Assembly (NCBI GenBank): GCA_920105625.2
Contig: OV050032.1
Span: 199,337,291-199,401,290 of the forward strand
Source of the DNA: Clusia tigrina
Taxonomy: Eukaryota > Arthropoda > Insecta > Diptera > Clusiidae
DNA length: 64,000 nt
Reading direction: 5' to 3'
Below, piece after piece: positions 57,131 to 64,000 of this stretch. The position numbers and the translations under genes were made by a program. The notes below the pieces were generated by a model. The model made no database searches. It was not told the origin of the DNA and saw nothing but the letters and a program-made list of their open reading frames with translations. The number at the start of each line of letters is the position of its first letter. The first letter of the stretch is position 1.

Positions 57131-58289
57131 AAGTAAGAAAGTAAGTGTTGCTAATTAACACTATATGTGTCCATAACTGCTAAACCTCCTTTTGGTTTTC
57201 AAATACTCGTATATGCGCCTTTATCCTTAAAACAGGATAAGTATAGGGAGTGGAGCAAGGGGTCTGAGACCCTAGAACTACATATACTCCTATTGAAATC
57301 TACAAACTATTACTCAGTATCTCAATCTCAATCTCAATATCTTTTGTTGTTTGATATATGGTACTTAAAAAACAGGCGTGGCACATTTAACATTCAATAT
57401 TTTAAATGCACCCACACAACCCCCATGGGCATTCCCTTCGAACATATACGAAAACTGCTTGAAATTCTGTTGAGACTTGATTAAATGGTCTCACCAATTC
57501 ATACTGATCAAGTATACCAGCACGTACATATCAATATCTACTACGCCCTACTATAATAAGGGTGACCACTGGATATCTTTGCGTCTTACCTGAGCCATTG
57601 GCTGCTGGGATGCACATTCGTACGAGTGTCTTGTAGAATCACGAGCACAACCGCAACGCGTTCGTTACTCGGTGCAGCGTTAGCACATTTCCCCATTCAC
57701 TGCAACCTGTTTCTGTTCAGTTTGTGGCATTCTGCTTCTGCAGCAAACTGCATTATCGACTGCCACACAATTCATGCCGTTGCGTTGCATTGAGTGCTAA
57801 GTATGCAAACCACAAACACACGAGCAGTTGTACGGTGCCCTCGAAACCGCTTTGCAGCACTTCAACACGGCGATAATGTGCTCGCCAGATGCCATCTTCC
57901 CATCGTACTCACTCGTACATGAACTGCTCATTTACATATCCGGAAATATCGAAAATGCACTCAAATAACGGATAAAGATGGATTCACACCGGGAACCCTT
58001 TGCCTGAACTTCTTCACTGCCAGGCACTCTTGGTGATGAGTGTGGCTCCCATTGGAAACATTATTTGGAAACACTTTCAAGTAAGTTTTCAGTTGAGGTA
58101 CTTGATCGTTTGCTCCAAAAGGAATCGATGTTCTTAAGTAGAATTGGAAGAAGACTAGAGTGGAAGTTCAGCAACTGGTTTTCTGGGGATTAGAACGATA
58201 GTTGACAATTTTTCAAGTACTATCAGATAATTCAGAACTGGCATCAATAGTTCTATAATCAATGTAATTTGAGCTTAATGAGAGTACCA
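57131..58289. other. no supported gene
   Basis: Host-like; 57590-57960 is GC-richer but has no ORF of note. Confidence 0.35.
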
Positions 58290-58478
58290 GTACATTGATG
58301 GGGCTTTTAACAACGTAAGAACTGAAGCTATCATAGATTCTTTCCTCAGGGTCAATTTAGCAAAGGGTCAGTCCCTGAGATCTGCATAGTAGCAAGGCTA
58401 AAATCTAGGTTAACCCACGACTCAGGTAAGGCCAGGCAGAAGAGGAACACCACAGGAAGGAGTGATTTCACCACTACT

Positions 58479-58723
58479 TAAGTCTTGACTTAGGTTAGGT
58501 AGGAGTGGCCGCCCAGTTTGCCAAAAGCACACTTGAGCACACATAATGGCCCATTGTGATAACACGGTGTGGCGCCGTTCAAGCACTGACTAAAAAGTTC
58601 CCATGCTTGGGATGGTGATAGTCAGCGCAAGGACTCTTGACTTACATTCTTGGACAATCTTTGAAGTGGTTAACTCGGGTTCTAGGGCCTTCAGTGCACT
58701 CTGACTGCCACTACAGACTGATT
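58479..58723 (-). mobile_element. nested LINE fragment with 17-bp TSD
   Basis: Flanked by GTGATTTCACCACTACT (58462-58478) and GTGACTTCACCACTACT (58724-58740). On the minus strand it contains SDSQSALKALEP-like RNase H sequence (58640-58723, closely matching 62628-62720) fused to the 3'-end repeat seen at 125-255, ending CCTACCTAACCTAAG. So it is 5'-truncated and internally deleted. Confidence 0.8.
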
Positions 58724-59889
58724 GTGACTTCACCACTACTGTGGCTACTGGTTATGTATAATATACGAAATATATTAGATAAAAGGGGGGTGAAGGTAGT
58801 GGCATACGCAGACAACATCGTGATACTGGTATCAGGAATGCAAAGGGCTTTAGACAAACTCTCCCCATGGGCTGTGAGGTGTGGACTTAATGTAAATCCG
58901 GGTAAGAAGGAGCTTATGCTTTTCACCACTAGAAAAATGGCTCCAATCTTCAGCCTCCCTGGACTTAACGGGCAACAACTGACACTGACAACGAAGGCCA
59001 ACTACTTGGGGATATTACTGGATCCAAGATTGAATTGGAAACCTAATATCGAGTTGCGGGTCAGGAAAGCACGGGTACCCCTGTACTCTTGCACAGATTG
59101 TTTGGCAAGAGATGGGGGTTACGCCCATATATTATTCACTGGCTACACACGGCAATAGTACGACCAATTCTAACGTCCAATAGTCCGGTGCCCAGGTTTA
59201 AGCAGCAGCTATGATGTTCAGTAACTCAGTAGAGTACAAAGAGCAGCATGTGTGAGCATTACAGGAGCTGTGTGTACTTCTCCCACTGATACCCTGAACG
59301 TTATGCTGGATCTCCTCCTTTTTGACATATATACCTAAAACATCGTCTCCAATAGCGCGTTGACACTTATGACAACCAGCTGTTGGGCACAGCGACCTTA
59401 TGGACGTGGCAAAGTACTTCACACAATGCCGAATGTCCTGGGCACGGGCGCGACAGATTACATGATACCACAACTGAGTTTCAGATGTGACTTCAAGGTA
59501 AGACTGACGACACGAGCCCAGTGGAAAGGAACCAGTTTTCTTGAGGAATACGATATTGCTACATTCAAGGATGGATTAAGATGGATTGTGGGGGGTAGGT
59601 GCTGAGGTAAGACTAACGACACGAGCCCAGTGGAAAGGAAACAGTTTTCTTGAGGAATCCGATATTCCTACATTCACGGATGGACTGTGTAGTAGGTACG
59701 GCCGTCCACTGACCACAGGTGGCCATAAAACAAACAACACAGTTACCTAATAAGGCCACAGTATTTCAGGCGGAAGTCCTGGCGATTAAAGAGGCGTGTC
59801 GACTAATAGAACGGCACATCACAACTAGATGTGAGGTTGCTATTTTTATCAACAGTGAGGCGGTAATAAAGGCTCTTCAAGCCATCACT

Positions 59890-60125
59890 ATAAAGTCGAA
59901 GCTGTTCAAGGAGTGCAGAGAGGTGTTGAGCAAGATAAGTCTACTACCATAAAGTCGAAGCTGGTCAAAGAGTGCAGAGAGGTGCTGACCGAGCTAAGTC
60001 CACCACTACAAAGTCGAAGCTGGTCAAGGAGTGCAGAGAGGTGTTGACCAAGATAAGCCCACCACCATAAAGTCGAAGCTGGTCAAGGAGTGCAGAGAGG
60101 TGTTGACCGATCTATCTCATCATGA
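59890..60125. repeat. about 59-bp tandem array, 4 copies
   Basis: AAAGTCGAAGCTGGTCAAGG recurs at 59892, 59951, 60011 and 60069 (58-60 bp apart) within the RNase H remnant, repeating the KSKLVKECREVL segment. Confidence 0.9.
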
Positions 60126-60310
60126 TGACATCACCCTCATCTGGATTCCCGGCGTTAGGAACATTGCGGGAAATGAGATAGATGATGAGTTGGCTCGATC
60201 GGGGGCTTCTCTTGGCGAATTCTTGGGGTTACCAGTGGCGGACTCCCTGGGGATCGTGAGGAGGGACGCGTACCTGCACTGTCTTTGGCTCAAGGTAAAG
60301 TTCAACTAGC

Positions 60311-60879
60311 ACCGTCGAGCCAACAATGAAGATGATGGAATGCTTCGAAATCGGTCACTAGAATGCTTTTAGTTTTTACCACCGATTGTTCGGCAAAGGA
60401 AGCAACTACTCCTATTGAGGCTAGTCACTCTTTACCTATATTGGATGCTACCAATGACACCTCTGGAAAAGCTCGCTCCTAAACTGTGTCTTTCCGCTCC
60501 TAAATATGAATAATAATTTTAAGTGGATCCTTGAATACCCTGGACTCTAATAAGATTCCTTAACTTAAGCTTCTATAATTGAATATGTCAGCTTAAGAAA
60601 TTCGTATCCAGACTGCTGCTATAGTTGGAGTTCCTTCTGCTTTCCTATTATACTATATATCCCTAGGACTAAAAGCTTAATAAACAACACAGTCCTGTAT
60701 GATCCTGGAAAGTCCTGAGGCAAAAATAATACATCAGAAGTGTGTGTAAAAATAATGACACGTTTATATTTTGAATTTACTCGAAATATTGCCAAATGGA
60801 GTGAATGCAGAAAGAACTGAACACACGTCGAATAACAATTTAGAAAAATGTTTGAGTCTTCTGCTTGCAACATGAATTA
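60311..60879. other. no feature seen
   Basis: AT-rich spacer between the LINE and the 3' side of the membrane-protein gene. Confidence 0.35.
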
Positions 60880-60982
60880 AATTATGCAATAATATTTATT
60901 TAAGGACTCTCACTAAAATTGCAACAAATATCATTTATCGCAGTTTTAGTGTTAGTTCTTAAGTAAATATTATTGCACAATT
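60880..60982 (-). other. imperfect 48-50-bp hairpin in the 3' UTR
   Basis: The left arm (AATTATGCAATAATATTTAT ...) and right arm (... AAATATTATTGCACAATT) pair along most of their length with about seven mismatches and a short loop near 60928-60934. On the minus strand it starts 6 nt after the stop codon of the gene at 60989-61405 and contains the AATAAA at 60895-60900. Confidence 0.75.
60895..60900 (-). terminator. putative poly(A) signal AATAAA
   Basis: Minus-strand AATAAA 89 bp downstream of the stop codon, inside the hairpin arm. Confidence 0.45.
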
Positions 60983-60988
60983 GACGAT

Positions 60989-61405
60989 TTAGTGGCCGAC
61001 CATTTCATCACCGAAACATCTGAGTTTGTGCTCGTGGGCAGCTACATCTGGCGGCAATCCATCGACATATGTTCCGTGGTATATCGGGGCAATATTTTCA
61101 TCCTCACATTCTGGAGACCAGACTAGATGGTATCTGTACAAGTTGTCTAATTGCTCCTGGTTAATTGGGCGCGTCGAAAAGGATGTATGGATCAGCAAAG
61201 CCAACAGAAAGGAACTGGAGAGCGTTACGCACAATGCGACGATGTGTTTGAGAAGCCAATACCATTCGATACAGATGTCGCCGACCACAATCCCCGATTG
61301 ACTAAGGGCCATCGTAGAAAAGGCGATGACATAAACGGCGGCGGCTATTTCCTTCCAGCCGGATCCTTGTAGGAAACGCTTTAAACTTGTGAAGCTCATA
61401 TTCAT
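60989..61405 (-). CDS. small two-pass membrane protein, host gene
   Basis: 138 codons from ATG at 61405 (a second ATG two codons on; a longer frame would need a TTG start). Residues about 19-44 (IAAAVYVIAFSTMALSQSG) and 52-76 (HIVALCVTLSSSFLLALLI) are membrane segments, with a short loop (DICIEWYW). A hydrophilic C-terminal half of about 60 residues (CEDENIAPIYHGTYVDG) follows. Codon use favours C/G at the third base, unlike the LINE debris around it. A poly(A) signal and a hairpin lie just downstream. I do not recognise the family. It may be only the last exon of a larger four-pass protein, since no promoter was seen. Confidence 0.65.
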   Translation of the reverse strand: MNMSFTSLKRFLQGSGWKEIAAAVYVIAFSTMALSQSGIVVGDICIEWYWLLKHIVALCVTLSSSFLLALLIHTSFSTRPINQEQLDNLYRYHLVWSPECEDENIAPIYHGTYVDGLPPDVAAHEHKLRCFGDEMVGH

Positions 61406-61417
61406 TAAAGTTCTCAA

Positions 61418-61839
61418 TTGAAATTTTTCTTGTTATAAAGACCGAATTATTCGAAGCAAAATGTTCTGAATTTTCTTTACAATAATGAAATATTTTTTCA
61501 ACTGCCCACTAGGATTCCTTAGATGTGTACAATTTTGAATAAGGCAAGTAGTAAAGGCAAGTAGTGAAAATGTATGTAAGGATTCCGTTTTTGATTTGTT
61601 CAATTCTCTCATAGAATGTAAGAAGTGTCTTCGGGCATTTACACTGTTTGCATATTCCCGGAATCTGCTACATTCAGTGTCGTTAGCTATCGCGGTAAGT
61701 ATCTCCAACTATCGATACCTATTGCCAGCAGTAAGAGCAGTCGTTATTTTATAATTGCAGAAGATCGTGACTGCTTATTCAATCAGTAACTTATCGATTC
61801 AACTCTTTAGATAGATGGATGGATAGATAGATAGAAGTG
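61418..61839. other. spacer with possible plus-strand mini-intron
   Basis: GCG-GTAAGTATC at 61692 and TTTTATAATTGCAG ending at 61760 would bound a 66-bp intron on the plus strand. Flanking open codons (CKKCLRAFTLFAYSRN before, KIVTAYSISNLS after) join in phase and stop soon after. Evidence is thin. Confidence 0.25.
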
Positions 61840-63435
61840 GGGCCGAAGAAGAAGGTCTCCAAACACTCAGGCATTGATGCCCAAAGTACTAACCAAAGTG
61901 ATTAGATAGAAGTAGATAGATAGAAGCGGGGTAGGCCAACGAGCCGCCGAAGAAGGAAGTCTCCAAACACTCAGGCATTGATGCTTGATTGTACTATACG
62001 CCGGGAAACATTTACAGGGAGGGAGGGATAGGCGATTGTGATAGCGAACTTACACTTTTTCAAACTTCTTTGACTCTTTTATGAATCTCAGAAGTCTGTC
62101 CAGGGATAAGGAATGTACATTATCTATTCCCACAACATCTGACCCTAATATGCGCCTCCTGATTCTGGCAAAGGCAGGGCAAGCCCAGAGAAAATGCTCT
62201 CTACCGTCCTGTTGTTCCTCCAGATAGGAGACGCAGTACGGATTCTCCATGATGCCTATGGTCACCATGGAGTCCTTGTGCCCAGAGATTACACCAACCA
62301 ATAATCAAAGATATTTCCCTCGTAATGTCAGAAGGAAATTTGCAACTCTCCTCTTTGGGCTTTAAATCTGCAAGTCTATCGTTTGAGCTTTCTTGGAAGC
62401 ACTTCGTTGTTTTCCAGGCCACTATATTGCACCATCGGTTCTTGTGAATATTATTCACATGCATCTTGATTCAATCAATACCCCCTGCTAAACTTATACT
62501 GATAAATGGCTCTGGTCCTATTGGAGTATCCGCAGATACACAGTTTGCCAACTCATCAGCTAATTCGTTCCCCCGAAACATGACAGTGTCCCTGATCCCA
62601 AATAGGTTCAAGTCAATTCCCATCTTGCGATAGAGTTAAGTCTTGAATTACATTCTTGAATAGATTTTGAAGTGGTTAAGTCGGGTTCTAGGGCCTTCAG
62701 TGCACTCTGACTGTCACTACAGACTCTAATTTATGTTATTAATGTTTACTGCTCCATTTCTTCTCAATTAACTAATCCGCCACCTTCAATCGCAAACACT
62801 TCCGATTGGAAAACCGTTGCCAAGTTCCCCTGCCCGAGAAGCATCTGACATTTTCATTCAGCTGCCAGCCAGCCCCAGTTCCCTTTTCAGTTTTGGAGCC
62901 GTCAGTGAAGAAAGTTTGCGCCGGGCCTCTCGAAGTAAGTCTGGATCTCTCCATTATTCACTTCTCGGGAAGCTGGCGTTATACTTTCTACCAATATAAA
63001 CTCTGGTTCATGTAAACAATACCACAGTTGTCTTACTTGGATTAATAGTAACTTCCTGGGAATTGCACCACTCAGCCATATCGTCCAGAGTTTTTTGTAG
63101 GTTTGCACATACAGTCCTAAGGGACATTGCTGATGCCAGTGCACATACATCATCCGAATATGCTTGGATGTGTATTTTGTGGTTCTGTAAGTCAGTCAGA
63201 AGAGAGTTCACCACAAAACACCACAGAAGAGGAGAGAATACCCCAACCTGAGGCCATCCTCGAGCAACTTCTACCATGGTGCTATTGCCGTTTCTCTCCC
63301 CAACGGTTAACAGCCTTTTTGATAACATGAAATTGAGAGCAGTTTCCTCCACACCATGTCTTCTAGCAGTCGACCACATAGAGTCAAAGCTAGTATTATT
63401 CAACTCCTTCAATACTGAATTTCTTCGAGTCATTC
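61840..63435 (-). pseudogene. LOA-like LINE, minus strand: RT to 3' UTR
   Basis: From 63435 down: NNTSFDSMWSTARRHGVEE, VARGWPQVGVFSPLLW (normally GxPQGGVLSP), the active site AYSDDVCAL (YADD changed to YSDD), INPSKTTVVLFT (63008-63433). RNase H: FFTDGSKTEKGTGAGW (62850-62910), SDSQSALKALEP (62670-62720), RGNELADELAN (62530-62580). C-terminus: CVSYLEEQQDGREHFLWACP, RRRILGSD, KKFEKV-stop (62050-62301). The 3' UTR (to 61840) has a duplicated CACTCAGGCATTGATGC block and (AGAT)n tails. 5' end cut off near the (AT)n tract. Confidence 0.85.
61845..61990 (-). repeat. duplicated LINE 3' UTR with (AGAT)n
   Basis: GCCGAAGAAGxAxGTCTCCA then AACACTCAGGCATTGATGC occurs at about 61850-61895 and 61950-61985, separated by AGATAGA runs. 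A single copy occurs at 51235-51335. Confidence 0.75.
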
Positions 63436-63455
63436 TTACTTATCACACACATACT

Positions 63456-63456
63456 C

Positions 63457-63488
<32 letters not shown>

Positions 63489-63491
63489 TCG

Positions 63492-63549
<58 letters not shown>
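63456..63549. repeat. (AT)n microsatellite
   Basis: Two AT runs (about 63457-63486 and 63497-63549) separated by CTCGTATATAAAT. ORFs across it are artefacts. Confidence 0.95.
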
Positions 63550-63556
<7 letters not shown>

Positions 63557-64000
63557 CGGTGAGGTTCTAAATTTGGAAGCACAAGTACTTCTATAGACAA
63601 GTCCACGCAAAAAATTGTGGTTCGATTTATCATTAGCATCCACGCTAGGAGAATTGGAGTTAGGCCACTTAGTCAGTATAAAGGAGCTGCAGAGAATTAG
63701 TCGAAGATGAGTAAACTGTCCTTTACTTGTTGGGTCCATGTACAGTGCTTTGAGGAAACAGATCAACAAACTGCCACACCTCGTAAGAAGCACAATTTTG
63801 ATCCACTGGTAGAAATTGTGGGGAATAGAGATTCCGCGGATTAACAACTATCCATCCATCGCAGAAGAAGCTCCCACTTCCATCTAACTACCGAATAAAT
63901 AGGAAGTCAGTGTGTGATGAAACAGTATTTGTTCAAATCAAGTTAAACTACACCGATTTCTATTCTTCGTCTTTCGAATTGTTCTAGAAGAGTGTGTACC
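63550..64000. other. no supported gene
   Basis: An open minus frame continues from the AT tract to 63847, without a recognised domain. Confidence 0.3.

Larger units (their letters stand above)
58290..60310 (+). pseudogene. LOA-like LINE: RT and RNase H, with nested insert and repeats
   Basis: RT: DGAFNNVRTEAIIDSF (58300), GTPQEGVISPLL (58445-58478), then after an insert LLWLL, VVAYADNIVILVSG (YADN in place of YADD, 58798-58836), GLNVNPGKKELM and ANYLGILLDPRLNW. RNase H: TFTDGL (59675), VFQAEVLAIKEACRL (59761), INSEAVIKALQ (Asp of DSQ lost) and ITLIWIPGVRNIAGNEIDDE (60130-60185). A 109-bp duplication (59495/59604) covers the RNase H start. The active site has lost a catalytic Asp; several frameshifts. 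Confidence 0.8.

Noticed and set aside
63276..63847. Proteins with (YI)n runs
   Set aside because: Reading frames through an (AT)n tract.

Overview
This window is nuclear DNA of an insect, most likely a higher fly (drosophilid or tephritid grade). It is intron-poor, AT-rich intergenic sequence with CA/TG, CAA and AT microsatellites, and it is packed with decayed non-LTR retrotransposons (LINEs) of the kind common in flies, plus one mariner. No bacterial gene organisation (operons, ribosome binding sites, rRNA) is present. Very little is host coding sequence. The best host candidates are a single-exon gene for a small two-pass membrane protein (60989-61405, minus), a two-exon small ORF with splice sites and a poly(A) signal (36466-36795, plus), and a possible internal exon at 46718-46773 (minus).

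The centre of interest is one nearly complete LOA-clade-like LINE at about 12660-17905 (plus). It has a GC-rich 5' leader, ORF1, then ORF2 with endonuclease, reverse transcriptase, RNase H and a C-terminal CCHC knuckle, a short 3' UTR and an (ATTAC)n tail. ORF1 stop and ORF2 start overlap as ATGA. The copy carries two nonsense codons and two frameshifts, so it is dead but young.

Around it lie at least a dozen older relatives, mostly 5'-truncated 3' halves: 1740-2830(-), 5390-5725(+), 8140-10640(+), 10930-11660(-), 18425-19290(+), 22960-23850(+), 24003-25640(+), 40380-41130(-), 43215-44060(-), 49745-50040(-), 50847-50961(+), 58290-60310(+) and 61840-63435(-). Jockey-type RT (31300-32150, -) and RTE-type (56340-57130, +) remnants and a mariner pseudogene (32150-32838, -) complete the set. 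Several are nested in one another, with target-site duplications that can be read directly.

Tandem repetition is the second theme. Short segments of LINE or other DNA have been amplified in place (units of 16, 18, 21, 23, 36, 40, 51, 59, 69, 72, 81, 106, 144, about 203 and 884 bp). Two loci show a tRNA-Val-like sequence whose 5' half (A box/D arm) has been tandemly multiplied.

The most interesting signal is a small RNA hairpin just after the ORF2 stop, shared by six different LINE copies with the same asymmetric internal loop (AAYA opposite GCN) and with wobble changes that keep the stems. One 115-bp insertion bounded by a perfect 15-bp target duplication consists of little more than this hairpin, which suggests it is the minimal 3' signal the reverse transcriptase recognises.
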